Shown here: one piece after another, positions 44,086 to 53,100 of the stretch | Layout: every line of letters starts with the position of its first letter | How positions within the stretch are numbered: position 1 is the stretch's first letter | DNA from: Hymenobacter mucosus | GTDB lineage: Bacteria; Bacteroidota; Bacteroidia; Cytophagales; Hymenobacteraceae | Reading direction: 5' to 3' | NCBI RefSeq assembly: GCF_900188255.1 | Contig: NZ_FZNS01000005.1 | Location: 372,001 to 436,000 of the forward strand | DNA length: 64,000 nucleotides | Notes under the pieces: model-generated | The model's input: the letters and a program-made list of their open reading frames with translations, nothing else | Databases searched by the model: none | Told to the model about the DNA's origin: nothing | Position numbers and translations under genes: made by a program

Positions 44086-45396
44086 CTATTCTTGCCGGTA
44101 TACTACTCCTTGCTTCATCACAAAGCGCACCTTCTGCATGGCTCCTATATCCTGTAGCGGGTCGCCCTCCACCGCCACTACGTCGGCGAGCTTGCCTGGC
44201 TCTAGCGTCCCCAGGGAAGAACTCTGCCCGAGTAGTTCGGCGGCGTGTACGGTGGCACTGCGCAGAGCTTGCAGCGGCGGCATGCCGGCTTCCACCATGT
44301 AGCGAAACTCCAGAGCATTCACTCCGTGCCGGAATACGGCGGCATCGGTACCAAACGCAATTTTTACTCCTGCTTTGTAAGCCCGCCCAAACGTTTCTTG
44401 GAGCTTGGGCCCGATGGCTAAGGCCTTGGGTGTCACCAGGGGCGGGTAGTAGTTTGGGATTTTGGCAGAGTCTGCCACCGATTTGCCGGCTGTGATAGTG
44501 GGCACGTACCAAGTGCCGTATTTCTTCATTAGCTTCATGGTCTCGTCGTCCATGAGGGTGCCGTGCTCAATGCTGGTCACACCCGCCCGAATGGCCCGTT
44601 TCATGCCTTCCGCTCCGTGCGCGTGGCAGGCTACTTTGAGGCCAAGGTCGCGGGCGGTTTCCACAATGGCCCTGATTTCCTCTTCCGTCATTTGGGCGCC
44701 GCTTCCATCCTTCGCCACGCTCAGAACCCCGCCCGTGCTGGCAATCTTAATGAGGTCGGCGCCACGTTTGTACTGTTCGCGCACAGCCTGCCGGCACTGG
44801 TCGGGGCCGTTGGCTACGCCTTCACTAGGGCCCGGAATGCCCATTAGGTCTTGGCGGTACCCATTGGTGGGGTCCATGTGGCCGCCGGTGCCCGAAATAG
44901 CCTTGCCTACGGTAAAGATGCGCGGCCCCACTACTTCGCCCCGGGCTACCGCATTGCGTAGGGCCAGGTTTACCCCCGAGCCACCCAAGTCGCGCACGGT
45001 GGTAAAGCCAGCCATGAGTGTCAGGCGCGCATGGCTAAGGGAGCCGAATGCCACATCGGCGGGATTCTGGGTAAACTCCTGCAAAAATTGGTCTTTGCTG
45101 GTTTCGCCTTCCAAGTGCACGTGGCAATCGATGAGGCCAGGCATCACCGTGCGGTTCTTCAGGTCAATAACCTTGTCATTCCCAGTGGTAGGGGCAGTGT
45201 AACCACGCTCCACGGCTACTACCCGGCCGTTTTCCACCACCAGGGTCATCTCCGGCTGCAGGCGGTCCTGGCGCATATCCAGCAGGCGCCCGCAGTGCAT
45301 ATAGGTTTTTTGCGCTAAGGCCGGCGTGGTTGTCAGCAGGGAGAAGCCTACCCACATGGCGGGGAGTAAGCACAGGCGGGTACAGGTAGCAAGCAT
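44086..45396 (-). CDS. secreted amidohydrolase-family protein (imidazolonepropionase-like)
   Basis: A 436-aa exported metal-dependent hydrolase. The signal peptide ends PALAQ. Zinc-site features are PGLIDCHVHLEGET near the N-terminus (HxH), a metal-bridging Lys in DLIKIAS, His in VACHAHGAEGMK and SIEHGTLMDDETM, and the final Asp in IAFGTDAAVFRHG. This is the Xaa-Pro dipeptidase/imidazolonepropionase-like amidohydrolase group common in Bacteroidota, which cleaves cyclic or peptide amides in the periplasm. Substrate unknown. The ATG MLATCTRL is used since it opens a good signal peptide. Confidence 0.92.
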   Translation of the reverse strand: MLATCTRLCLLPAMWVGFSLLTTTPALAQKTYMHCGRLLDMRQDRLQPEMTLVVENGRVVAVERGYTAPTTGNDKVIDLKNRTVMPGLIDCHVHLEGETSKDQFLQEFTQNPADVAFGSLSHARLTLMAGFTTVRDLGGSGVNLALRNAVARGEVVGPRIFTVGKAISGTGGHMDPTNGYRQDLMGIPGPSEGVANGPDQCRQAVREQYKRGADLIKIASTGGVLSVAKDGSGAQMTEEEIRAIVETARDLGLKVACHAHGAEGMKRAIRAGVTSIEHGTLMDDETMKLMKKYGTWYVPTITAGKSVADSAKIPNYYPPLVTPKALAIGPKLQETFGRAYKAGVKIAFGTDAAVFRHGVNALEFRYMVEAGMPPLQALRSATVHAAELLGQSSSLGTLEPGKLADVVAVEGDPLQDIGAMQKVRFVMKQGVVYRQE

Positions 45397-45543
45397 ATGT
45401 AGCAAGTGAAGAGGAAGTGATAGGGCGGAAGATACAACGGAAAAAAACGCTGCATGCAGCACAAAACCCCACCGAATACGTACCTTCCGGCCAGCGGCCC
45501 GGCGGCCGTTTGCGTACTCGTTATCTTTTCACTTCCTTCTCTT

Positions 45544-45804
45544 ATGGCTACGCCCGAAGAATTCGAAGCCGCTGCCCAGCGTGCTCAACAGCTCCCTAGC
45601 AAACCTTCCAACACTGTGCTGCTCCAACTATATGCCTTGTATAAGCAAGCCTCCGAAGGCGACGTAACCGGCGACCGGCCGGGCGGTTTCGACTTCAAGG
45701 CCATTGCTAAGTACGACGCTTGGAGCGGCCTGCGCGGTAAGGCCCAGGATGAAGCCCGCCAAGAATACGTAGAGCTGGTGACTTCCCTGTTCCAAAACGC
45801 CTAG
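45544..45804 (+). CDS. acyl-CoA-binding protein
   Basis: An 86-aa four-helix protein with the ACBP pattern: EEFEAAAQRAQQLP, LLQLYALYKQASEGDV, then KAIAKYDAWSGLRGKAQDEA. It binds medium/long-chain acyl-CoA esters in the cytosol. The ATG MATPEEF is used; the longer frame adds 30 non-conserved residues. ACBPs are scattered in bacteria and appear regularly in Bacteroidota. Confidence 0.93.
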   Translation: MATPEEFEAAAQRAQQLPSKPSNTVLLQLYALYKQASEGDVTGDRPGGFDFKAIAKYDAWSGLRGKAQDEARQEYVELVTSLFQNA

Positions 45805-45825
45805 TTGGCACTAGCCCGCCACTAC

Positions 45826-45860
45826 AAAGGCCCGCTTCCAGCAGTTGGAAGCGGGCCTTT
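45826..45860. terminator. bidirectional terminator between ACBP and CDGSH genes
   Basis: Perfect 15-bp stem AAAGGCCCGCTTCCA / TGGAAGCGGGCCTTT, loop of 5, between convergent genes. Confidence 0.85.
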
Positions 45861-45882
45861 ATGCTATGTATTGAGCTGGCAT

Positions 45883-46164
45883 CTAGCCTAGCGGCTGGGC
45901 TCCAGCATCGGGAGCAGCCGGGGGCGGGGTGGGCTTTGCCGGAGCGGCGGGCGTAGGCAGGTCGAACGCTACGGCGTTGTGCTCAAAGTGGCCTTTGTGG
46001 GAGCCGTCGCAGAAGGGCTTGTTAGACGAGAGGCCACAACGGCAGATGCTTACCCGCTCGCGGCCACCTAGGCCGTAGGGCTGGCCTTGGGCGTCCACAA
46101 TTTCGAAATCTGTGCCCTCTACGCGAAGAGAGCCGTTGCTGAGAACAGTGAGCTTAGTAGCCAT
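45883..46164 (-). CDS. CDGSH iron-sulfur domain protein
   Basis: A 93-aa protein whose central ICRCGLSSNKPFCDGSHKGH is the CDGSH motif that holds a [2Fe-2S] cluster through three Cys and one His. The preceding part (VLSNGSLRVEGTDFEIV) is a short beta segment. A ~25-residue Pro/Ala-rich tail (PTPAAPAKPTPPPAAPDAGA) follows and looks disordered. Cytosolic; probable electron-transfer or redox-sensor role. The ATG MATKLTV is used. Confidence 0.92.
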   Translation of the reverse strand: MATKLTVLSNGSLRVEGTDFEIVDAQGQPYGLGGRERVSICRCGLSSNKPFCDGSHKGHFEHNAVAFDLPTPAAPAKPTPPPAAPDAGAQPLG

Positions 46165-46274
46165 GAGATGCGGTGCTGGTAGAAGATATGATGGATGCAA
46201 AAGAAAGTAGGAAGCCCAGCCGGAAGTAGCATATAGCCAGGCTTACTTGAGCCAGAAGAATGCTGTACGACTGC

Positions 46275-46793
46275 TTAGGCGTGCAGCTCCTTACGTAGTA
46301 CGTAATCATTCATCCAGTAGGGGCCAATGGGAATATCTTCCTCCCGGTGCTGCTGGAACCCCAGGTGCTCATAGAACGCCAGCGCCGGGTTGTGGCGGTT
46401 TACGTTCAGCTCTAAAGTATGGCCGCCAGCTTGGCGCACGGCTGCCTCCACGGCCCGCACCAGATGTTGCCCGAGGCCTTGCCCTTGGTGAGAGGGTAGC
46501 ACATAAATCTTGTGCAGCTTGTAAAGGCCATTGGTAGGCTGGGCGGAGAAAGAGGCGTACCCACTGGCTTCATCCTCAGTGTAGAGGAGCAGGAAGGTGT
46601 GGCCCTGTTCCGTCATTTGCCGAGTGAGCGAAGCCGGCGTGTAAATCACCCGGTACATGTACTCAATTTGCTCCCGCGAAATGATGAACCGGTAGGTAGG
46701 TTCCCAGGTAGCTTCAGCTAACCCAATGATGGTGGGAATGTCCGCCAGCGTAGCGGGTTGGATGTGCAAAGAAGCGGCGGCAGAAGCTGACAT
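46275..46793 (-). CDS. GNAT-family N-acetyltransferase
   Basis: A 172-aa acetyltransferase. Near the N-terminus PATLADIPTIIGLAEATW is the usual first strand-helix, KIYVLPSHQGQGLGQHLVRA holds the acetyl-CoA P-loop (QGQGLG), and NRHNPALAFYEHLGFQQHR is the conserved motif near the C-terminus. It transfers acetyl from acetyl-CoA to an amine; substrate unknown. The ATG after MSASA is used; the upstream frame lacks conserved features. Confidence 0.9.
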   Translation of the reverse strand: MSASAAASLHIQPATLADIPTIIGLAEATWEPTYRFIISREQIEYMYRVIYTPASLTRQMTEQGHTFLLLYTEDEASGYASFSAQPTNGLYKLHKIYVLPSHQGQGLGQHLVRAVEAAVRQAGGHTLELNVNRHNPALAFYEHLGFQQHREEDIPIGPYWMNDYVLRKELHA

Positions 46794-46933
46794 AGCCTGC
46801 AAAAAACGGTATAATTTAACGTAAAACCGAACCCTAATCGGGCTTGGCTTCGTTTTTGGGCCGGATATTGCCTGTTCTGCTAGACGACAGCAACTGCGTT
46901 TGCCGTTGTACTTCATTCACCCACCCTTGCCAC

Positions 46934-47611
46934 ATGAAACATTTCCTGCTTTTACTTACTGCTGGCCTGTTTACTGCCTCTGCCGCCTTTGCGCAGCAAA
47001 CTCCCCCTGCTTCCCGGCCCCGCACCACCACCACGAGCAAGACCACTACCACGAGCAAAACAACGGCCTCCGTGGAGCGCGACTTGCGTGACTTCAGTGA
47101 CTGGGTAAACGCTAAGCTAGATCAAGCGGAAGTAAGTGTACGACGTGAGATGCCCCGTATTACCGCCGAGTACGACCGGCAGAGCAAGCGCCTTGACCAA
47201 GCCGTGGATAGCCTATCAGTAGAAGGGAAACGGGAATACGCCACGCAGAAAAAACGCTATGCCAACTGGTCGGCGCGTCAGGATAGCCTCAATAAAGCAG
47301 CCCGGCGCCCCGAAACAGTTCAGCAAAGCCAGCGCCGCCTGCTTGGTGAAGATGTCGTCATCAGCCGGGCGCGGGCCACGGAATTACCTGACCTCTACTT
47401 CCGGCTGGTAGAAACCATGCGTACCGAGCGCAAAAACTGGACGCAGACCGACTGGAGCGCTGCCAGCGCCGTATTAACCAACCTGAACGCCCGCTACGAA
47501 CAGCTCCGCGACCAACTCCCACTGGAAGAGCGCCTGCGTATTCGGAGCCTACAGGGTGAGTTCCGGACTTTAGAGAAAGCGCGGGACGTAAAAGACGTCA
47601 TGAACGAATAG
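46934..47611 (+). CDS. secreted coiled-coil protein, uncharacterised
   Basis: A 225-aa exported protein: signal peptide ending AAFAQ, a Thr/Lys repeat linker (TTTTSK occurs twice in a row), then helices rich in Arg/Glu/Gln (DFSDWVNAKLDQAEVSVRRE, EEQLRDQ-type stretches later). I am not certain of the family; DUF6565 in Hymenobacter-type bacteria is possible. The ATG MKHFLLL is chosen; upstream codons do not encode a signal peptide start. Function unknown; envelope location likely. Confidence 0.75.
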   Translation: MKHFLLLLTAGLFTASAAFAQQTPPASRPRTTTTSKTTTTSKTTASVERDLRDFSDWVNAKLDQAEVSVRREMPRITAEYDRQSKRLDQAVDSLSVEGKREYATQKKRYANWSARQDSLNKAARRPETVQQSQRRLLGEDVVISRARATELPDLYFRLVETMRTERKNWTQTDWSAASAVLTNLNARYEQLRDQLPLEERLRIRSLQGEFRTLEKARDVKDVMNE

Positions 47612-47645
47612 GCAGGCTGGTAGTACTTCACTAGCTCTTGGTAGA

Positions 47646-47695
47646 AAAAAGCCCGCTGGTTTGCCGTTTAAGTGCGCAAAGCCAGCGGGCTTTTT
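47646..47695. terminator. bidirectional terminator
   Basis: Long stem AAAAAGCCCGCTGG plus TTTGC pairing with GCAAA and CCAGCGGGCTTTTT (one bulged G), between convergent genes. Confidence 0.85.
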
Positions 47696-47707
47696 CTGTC
47701 CGGCACG

Positions 47708-48163
47708 TTACAGCGGGATGGGCCCGTGCTGGGAGCGGTACTGTAGGCGCAGCCACTGCCACGCCGTGGGCACATCATGAAACAGCTGAATAGGAAGGTA
47801 TTGCTTTACCCGCTCAAAAAACTGAATGCTAGCCAGCTGGTTGTGCATGTCGGGCGAGAAAACATAGGCTATGGCTCGTAAGCCCTCCCCGGTGGCATCA
47901 GGTAGCCACTCGTATTCCAGCCACGACATGGCTTCGCTCCAGTCGCCGGTGGCATGGCTTTTATCATTGAGCAGGAGTGGATAATGCAGAACACTTTCAT
48001 ACGTAAGATAGCCTTGGGCGCCAGTTATTACCTCGCGGCTAGTAAGATTGCCGTACCAGGTGGCATACATCAACTGATGGGTAGGGACCTGCTCCAGCTT
48101 TACTAATAGGCGGCCGTGCGAATCTAACAGCGTGCCTAGGGGCTGCAGGGGAATGGTATGCAT
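47708..48163 (-). CDS. SpoIIAA/STAS-like hypothetical protein
   Basis: A 151-aa protein without a signal peptide. Alternating strands and helices (THQLMYATWYGNLTSREVIT, LPIQLFHDVPTAWQWLRLQY) resemble the SpoIIAA-like fold, although I cannot place it in a named family with confidence. It lies convergent with the secreted coiled-coil gene and divergent from the deoxynucleoside kinase. ATG start. Confidence 0.6.
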   Translation of the reverse strand: MHTIPLQPLGTLLDSHGRLLVKLEQVPTHQLMYATWYGNLTSREVITGAQGYLTYESVLHYPLLLNDKSHATGDWSEAMSWLEYEWLPDATGEGLRAIAYVFSPDMHNQLASIQFFERVKQYLPIQLFHDVPTAWQWLRLQYRSQHGPIPL

Positions 48164-48276
48164 TGGGAGGGGAGAAGTAGGTTATAGTAGTGCGTTGGTT
48201 GTAAGGAGTATATATATCTAATATAGGTATTTATATGCCACCACCTAGGGAAGCAGCATCGTTCCGGAGGAACCGT

Positions 48277-48284
48277 TACTTTTG
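48277..48284 (+). promoter_or_regulatory. possible -7 element of the kinase gene
   Basis: TACTTTTG matches TAnnTTTG about 40 bases before the start codon; no clear -33 TTG. Confidence 0.35.
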
Positions 48285-48323
48285 CATCCCCCAATCCTTT
48301 TTCTCGTCTTCCGCGCTTCACTC

Positions 48324-48947
48324 ATGCATATTGCAATCGTCGGCAACATTGGCGCCGGCAAGACCACGCTGGCCAACAAACTGGCGCATCATTTCAACTG
48401 GGAGGTGTTCCTGGAAGATGTCGATCATAATCCTTACCTCAAGGATTTCTATGACGACATGCCCCGCTGGGCGTTTCACTTGCAGGTATATTTCCTCAAT
48501 AGCCGTTTTCGCCAAACCCAGCGCATCAAAGAGCTGCAGCAGGCAAGTAAAGGCGTCATTCAGGACCGCACTATTTACGAGGATGCCCACATCTTCGCGG
48601 CCAATCTGCACCAATCGAGTCTGATGGCGGAGCGGGATTACCTGAATTACCTGGGCTTATTTGAGTCCATGATTAGCATGGTAGAGCCCCCCGACCTGCT
48701 GCTTTATCTGCGGGCCGATCTGCCGAAGCTGGTGTCGCAGATAGAAAAGCGCAACCGCGACTATGAGAACAACATCAAGATTGAGTACCTGCGCAACCTC
48801 AACGAGCACTACGAGCACTGGATCAGCAACTACAAGCATGGTAAGCTGCTCATCGTTGATGTAAACAACCTTGACTATGTGCACAACCCCGAGGATTTGA
48901 GCGTTATCATCGAGAAAATCAACAGCACCTTGTTCGGGCTGTTCTAA
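48324..48947 (+). CDS. deoxynucleoside kinase
   Basis: A 207-aa kinase with the P-loop VGNIGAGKTTLAN near the N-terminus, the FYDDMPRWAFHLQVYFLNSR block, QDRTIYEDAHIFA (DR-type motif that contacts the deoxyribose 5' end) and a LYLRADLPKLVSQI lid region, as in dCK/dGK-type bacterial kinases. It phosphorylates deoxynucleosides for dNTP salvage. The ATG MHIAIVG is used; the longer frame adds a non-conserved segment. A terminator follows. Confidence 0.9.
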   Translation: MHIAIVGNIGAGKTTLANKLAHHFNWEVFLEDVDHNPYLKDFYDDMPRWAFHLQVYFLNSRFRQTQRIKELQQASKGVIQDRTIYEDAHIFAANLHQSSLMAERDYLNYLGLFESMISMVEPPDLLLYLRADLPKLVSQIEKRNRDYENNIKIEYLRNLNEHYEHWISNYKHGKLLIVDVNNLDYVHNPEDLSVIIEKINSTLFGLF

Positions 48948-49005
48948 GCAGCTTACATGTAGCGACCAGTAGGTAACTAACAAACTGCCCCTACCTCTCT
49001 CGAAA

Positions 49006-49045
49006 GCAAACGCCCCGCTGTGCACAGGCACAGCGGGGCGTTTGC
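49006..49045. terminator. bidirectional terminator
   Basis: Perfect 18-bp stem GCAAACGCCCCGCTGTGC and its complement with a 4-base loop between convergent genes. No long U-run follows. Confidence 0.75.
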
Positions 49046-49071
49046 GCATAGTAAGGCGTTGTGCTGTAGCG

Positions 49072-49743
49072 TTAGTCAGCGGCCATGGCTTCGTTGAGAA
49101 AGTGTACAAGTGGTAGTGCAGCTCGCCAAGCGGCCAAGACGTGGGTGGGAAAGTCGGGGCGCAACACTTCGGCGTCCGGTACAGGTTGCCACACAAAGAA
49201 GCTCTTGAGGCGGAGCCACTCCACATCGGGGTCAGCGCGGTCGTAGCCTTTGGGAGCTGTTTTGAGCGTTTGCGTCATGTCTAGGCCCGCGGGAAAGTAG
49301 CGCAACAGCTCTGACTCTTGGCGCATTGCGTGGAAGGCCTCGGGATTGTAGTGGATTTCCTGACGCACGCGGGCCAGTTGGGCGGGCTCGGGCAGCCAGC
49401 GCCCCGCTCCAATATAAGTTTCGCCGCCGGGCTGCACAGCCACGAAAAAACCAGCCCACGGACTGTGACGGCCGCCACGCTTGATGCCCGCTCCCATGTG
49501 GCGCTTATAGGGCTCGTCGCTCTGCTGAAAACGGTCGTTCTTATTGATGCGAAACATAACGTCTTGGGGCTTAATGCCCGTAAGGGCAGACTCTAGCTGC
49601 GTAGCTCCACGAAGCAGCTCTGCCACAAAGCCCGTGTACTCAGCCCGGGCGCGCTGGTAGTCGGCTCGGTGGGCATCCATCCAGGCTTTGTTGTTGTTGG
49701 CGGCCAGGTCCCGCAGAAAGGGCAATACGAAGTCTAGTGGCAT
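49072..49743 (-). CDS. DUF2461 / TIGR02453 family protein
   Basis: A 223-aa cytosolic protein of the TIGR02453/DUF2461 group. It starts MPLDFVLPFLRDLAANNNKA and has the family blocks DVMFRINKNDRFQQSDEPYK and HSPWAGFFVAVQPGGETYIG, ending with FFVWQPVPD and LVHFLNEAMA. Function unknown. The ATG MPLDF is used because the upstream frame looks like a shadow. Confidence 0.9.
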   Translation of the reverse strand: MPLDFVLPFLRDLAANNNKAWMDAHRADYQRARAEYTGFVAELLRGATQLESALTGIKPQDVMFRINKNDRFQQSDEPYKRHMGAGIKRGGRHSPWAGFFVAVQPGGETYIGAGRWLPEPAQLARVRQEIHYNPEAFHAMRQESELLRYFPAGLDMTQTLKTAPKGYDRADPDVEWLRLKSFFVWQPVPDAEVLRPDFPTHVLAAWRAALPLVHFLNEAMAAD

Positions 49744-49845
49744 AGCAAAAGGAAAAAGCGCCGATAACAGCACGGTCCAAATAGCACCGCCCCGCACCGG
49801 GGTAACGGTACGGGGCGGATAGCAGGCGGGTTCTGAGTGTAAAAG

Positions 49846-50655
49846 CTAGTGTTGGCCTAGGGCTTGTGCATTACCAATGGGGGTGCGGTCATTTAAAGCC
49901 CAGCTAAACGATTGGTATTCAATGGTAGCTGTGGGTTGAATAGGGGTGCGGGCATAGCGGTTCAGGAAAGCAATGAGGGCTGTTTCCGTACCGAACTCTG
50001 CCGAGTAAGCATCAAATAACCCCGACACCTGTACTTGCCCCGAGGCAAGCTGATTGAAGGTCGGGTCGTTGATAAAGCGCCGCGCCTGAGCGTCCAGCTG
50101 CTGATTGATGCGGGTGCCGTCGTAGGCTTCTGCTAAGGGCGCCGGGGCCGATGCGGCCGTGTAAAGCAAGCCAAAATGCACGCGCGGGTCGTGAAATTGT
50201 GCCGTAAGCATCTGGCGCTCAATCTGGTTGAGCGAGTAGGACTGGCCGCCTACTTCTACTACTGGTGCGTCCCAGGGCGACTTTTGGCCGCCTACTGTCT
50301 TCACCCGGATGTCGTTGATGCTGCTAATAGGGTAGTACTGCAATACCAAATAGGTAGCAGCAGCATTGTAGGTATTCAGCCAAAACGCCTTCGTGTCGTT
50401 GGAAGACCAAGCCGGATTACGCGGATTCACTTTACGCAGACTCAGCAGATAATCCAAAAGTTTATCCTCTTCTTCAAGCATGCCTTGGTAGTCTACGTGA
50501 CCATCAAGGGTGGAATGTTGCATGAGCAAGGCGTTCCACGGCTCGTGTAATAGTTCCAATGCATTGTTATCGTCGGCTTGGGCGGCAAAGCAAGGGAGCA
50601 TGAACAGGAATAGTCCTCCCAAGAAGCGGTACAGTAGGCGTGATACGGTAGGCAT
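49846..50655 (-). CDS. DUF547-domain secreted protein
   Basis: A 269-aa exported protein: signal peptide ending FAAQA, followed by the DUF547 core with WNALLMQHSTLDGHVDYQGM, NDTKAFWLNTYNAAATYLVL, PWDAPVVEVGGQSYSLNQIE and DPRVHFGLLYTAA. Function unknown; periplasmic. The ATG MPTVSRLL is preferred. Confidence 0.88.
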   Translation of the reverse strand: MPTVSRLLYRFLGGLFLFMLPCFAAQADDNNALELLHEPWNALLMQHSTLDGHVDYQGMLEEEDKLLDYLLSLRKVNPRNPAWSSNDTKAFWLNTYNAAATYLVLQYYPISSINDIRVKTVGGQKSPWDAPVVEVGGQSYSLNQIERQMLTAQFHDPRVHFGLLYTAASAPAPLAEAYDGTRINQQLDAQARRFINDPTFNQLASGQVQVSGLFDAYSAEFGTETALIAFLNRYARTPIQPTATIEYQSFSWALNDRTPIGNAQALGQH

Positions 50656-51149
50656 GCAGTAGATGAGGGCAAACAAGGACAGAAGCAGGCACTTTTACAG
50701 GCATATGTAAAAAGCACAAGCTGGGCAGAGTGTTCCTGACCAATGAAGCAAGGTGGTCAGGAATGGATTATCTGATGAATCAGTATTACAAAAGTATAAT
50801 GAACATTCTATGTTTACAAATGGCAATTGTAATTTGCAGCTATAGTATTGCAATATGTGTAGTGACATTAGTTTGATTAGCAAAATCAAACGCCCTTGCG
50901 GGGTGCTAGCAAGCCTTTTCGTTGGGCTAACCCATACACAAGCGGTTATAGTCTCTGATATAATTTTTAACAAAAACGTAAAGAGTACAGTAACTGTCTC
51001 TAGAGGGAGTTGTTGATTAATTGCACTTAGCTGGTGTTTTGGTTGTAAGTGAACAGGGGTTTATACTGTGTATAATGCTCGAAAAATCCGATATTTGATG
51101 TTGCTTAGCTGCCAGTAGGCTATTGAGTATTTACCTTACGCCCAGTAGT
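50656..51149. other. AT-rich divergent intergenic region
   Basis: About 490 bases between the DUF547 gene and the hybrid kinase, clearly AT-richer than its surroundings. It holds a 10-bp inverted repeat TTCCTGACCA / TGGTCAGGAA at 50733-50763 and must contain promoters for both genes. A 92-aa minus-strand frame shows no recognisable features. Confidence 0.45.
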
Positions 51150-53072
51150 ATGGATTCCGTTTCAGCCCTTTCTCCCGCTTTGCCTGCTACCCTGGCAGAA
51201 GCACATGCTGAAATTCAGTTGCTCCGTGAAAAGCTAGCCGAGCAACGCATGCTAGCGCGCATACCGGCGCAAAATCCGCATCCCATCTATCGGCTTGGGC
51301 CTAATCAGCAGCGGTTATATGCTAATCCTGCCGCCGACCGCCTAGCCGCAGGATTGACGGAAGAAGAGCTGGAGCAGGCGCGTGAGCAAGCCTTCGGGTG
51401 GGCCATGGATGCGCTACTAAATGGCCAAGATGCCCGGCATGAACTGCGCATCGGAGCCCGTCAGTTTCAGGCTTGCATTGTGCCCTTCCCCGAGGAGGAA
51501 TACGTAAACTTGTACTTGGTAGAAGAAACTGAGCGAGTAAAAGCCCAACAACTGCGCGCTGCTCAGCAAGAGTTTACTCAGCAGGTGCTGGATACCGTTC
51601 CTATCCTGGTGTACGTGCGCGACGCCGAGGGTAAATTCATATTCGAGAACAAAGCAACAAGTGAGCTAGGCGAGCAATTGGCCGCAGCTTCGCTGATATC
51701 CACAAATGTGCGGGCCGCTCAGCGCCAGCAACAGGAGCATTACAAAGCCAGCGACGCCCAGGTGCTCTTGACGGGTAAGGAGCTTATTGTAGAAGATCCA
51801 TTAACGCTGCCCTCCGGCGAGCAGCGTTGGCTGCACACTATCAAGCGGCCGCTGCAATGGAGTGATGGCAACGTACATGTGCTGGGCGTAAGCACCGACG
51901 TAACTGAGCTGAAGCAGGCCACGGAAGCTGCCCGCGCTGCGGCCCGGGCGCAAGAAAACTTCTTGGCCAACATGAGCCATGAAATCCGCACGCCTTTGAA
52001 CGGCGTGCTCGGCATGGCGGCACAGCTCAGCAAAACTCAGCTCGATGTACGCCAACAAGAGCTGCTTACTATCATTCGCTCGTCCGGTCAGCACCTGTTG
52101 GGGGTTATCAATGATGTGCTGGACATGGCCAAGATCAGCTCGGGCAAGCTGGAATTTGCCCAGGAGGCCTTTAACCTTTGCGATTCTATGGGCCAAGCAG
52201 TGCAGCCGCTTGCCCTACAGGCCCAGGAAAAAGGCATCAACTTCGAAGGTACCCCGCTTCGTAATTCCTGCCCGTACCCCTGGGTTATTGGAGATGCCCA
52301 TCGGCTCAACCAAATTCTGATTAATCTGGTTAGCAACGCCATCAAGTTTACCCCAGTTGGGGGACGTATCAGCGTAGGAGGCTACCTGCTAGCCGAAACC
52401 TCGGACTATATTGAGGTAGAATTCCGGGTTACGGATACTGGGGTTGGCATTGCGTCAGATAAGCTGACGCGCATTTTCGAGAACTTCACCCAAGCCTACG
52501 CGGATACAGCCCGGCACTTTGGCGGCTCTGGTTTGGGCCTGAGTATAAGCCGCGCCCTTGTGGAACAGATGGGTGGCACGCTACAAGTAGAAAGCCAACT
52601 GGGTAAGGGCAGCACCTTTACTTTCCAGTTGATGCTACCCCGCTCTACTCCCTCGGCGCCGGTAGCCTTTGCTCCTAGCTACGACACGGGCGCCCTGCGC
52701 GGCAAGCGCGTACTACTAGTAGAGGACAATGAAATTAACCGTTTGCTGGCCGGCTTGCTCCTTGAAGAATGGGGCGTGACAATGGACGAAGTGGAAGATG
52801 GCCCCACGGGCATCGAGCAGCTCCAACAGGCCGCCTACGACGCCGTGCTGATGGACATACAAATGCCCGGTATGAGTGGCTTGGAGGCAACGGCCGCTAT
52901 TCGCCAGCTTCCCAACCCGCATCATGCGCGAATACCTATTGTGGCGCTTACTGCCAACGCTTTCGCCAATGACGCGGAGCAGTACCTAGCTGCTGGAATG
53001 AATGCATGCGTGGCCAAACCCTTTGATGAGGCTCTGCTCTTCAACACCCTGGCAAACTTATTTGGCCACTAA
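51150..53072 (+). CDS. soluble hybrid histidine kinase / response regulator
   Basis: A 640-aa protein without membrane segments. Order: N-terminal coiled-coil, a PAS-like region (about 43-130), a second PAS (about 145-255), a HisKA dimerisation domain with MSHEIRTPLNGVLGMA (phospho-His 277), HATPase_c with INLVSNAIKF, DTGVGI and FGGSGLGLSI, and a C-terminal receiver with LVEDNEINR and phospho-acceptor Asp 569 in VLMDIQMPGM. The sensed signal is cytosolic; the output partner is unknown. The ATG MDSVSALS is used. It ends at a very long inverted repeat. Confidence 0.92.
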   Translation: MDSVSALSPALPATLAEAHAEIQLLREKLAEQRMLARIPAQNPHPIYRLGPNQQRLYANPAADRLAAGLTEEELEQAREQAFGWAMDALLNGQDARHELRIGARQFQACIVPFPEEEYVNLYLVEETERVKAQQLRAAQQEFTQQVLDTVPILVYVRDAEGKFIFENKATSELGEQLAAASLISTNVRAAQRQQQEHYKASDAQVLLTGKELIVEDPLTLPSGEQRWLHTIKRPLQWSDGNVHVLGVSTDVTELKQATEAARAAARAQENFLANMSHEIRTPLNGVLGMAAQLSKTQLDVRQQELLTIIRSSGQHLLGVINDVLDMAKISSGKLEFAQEAFNLCDSMGQAVQPLALQAQEKGINFEGTPLRNSCPYPWVIGDAHRLNQILINLVSNAIKFTPVGGRISVGGYLLAETSDYIEVEFRVTDTGVGIASDKLTRIFENFTQAYADTARHFGGSGLGLSISRALVEQMGGTLQVESQLGKGSTFTFQLMLPRSTPSAPVAFAPSYDTGALRGKRVLLVEDNEINRLLAGLLLEEWGVTMDEVEDGPTGIEQLQQAAYDAVLMDIQMPGMSGLEATAAIRQLPNPHHARIPIVALTANAFANDAEQYLAAGMNACVAKPFDEALLFNTLANLFGH

Positions 53073-53100
53073 GCTCCGAGTAGGGAAAGCCAACAAGAAA

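Noticed and set aside
47646-47695. Small RNA gene in the long hairpin
   Set aside because: The hairpin lies between convergent genes with A/T flanks and is better explained as a bidirectional terminator.
50695-50973. 92-aa minus-strand frame in the AT-rich region
   Set aside because: Starts at a weak codon in AT-rich DNA, no signal peptide, no conserved motif, no neighbour context.
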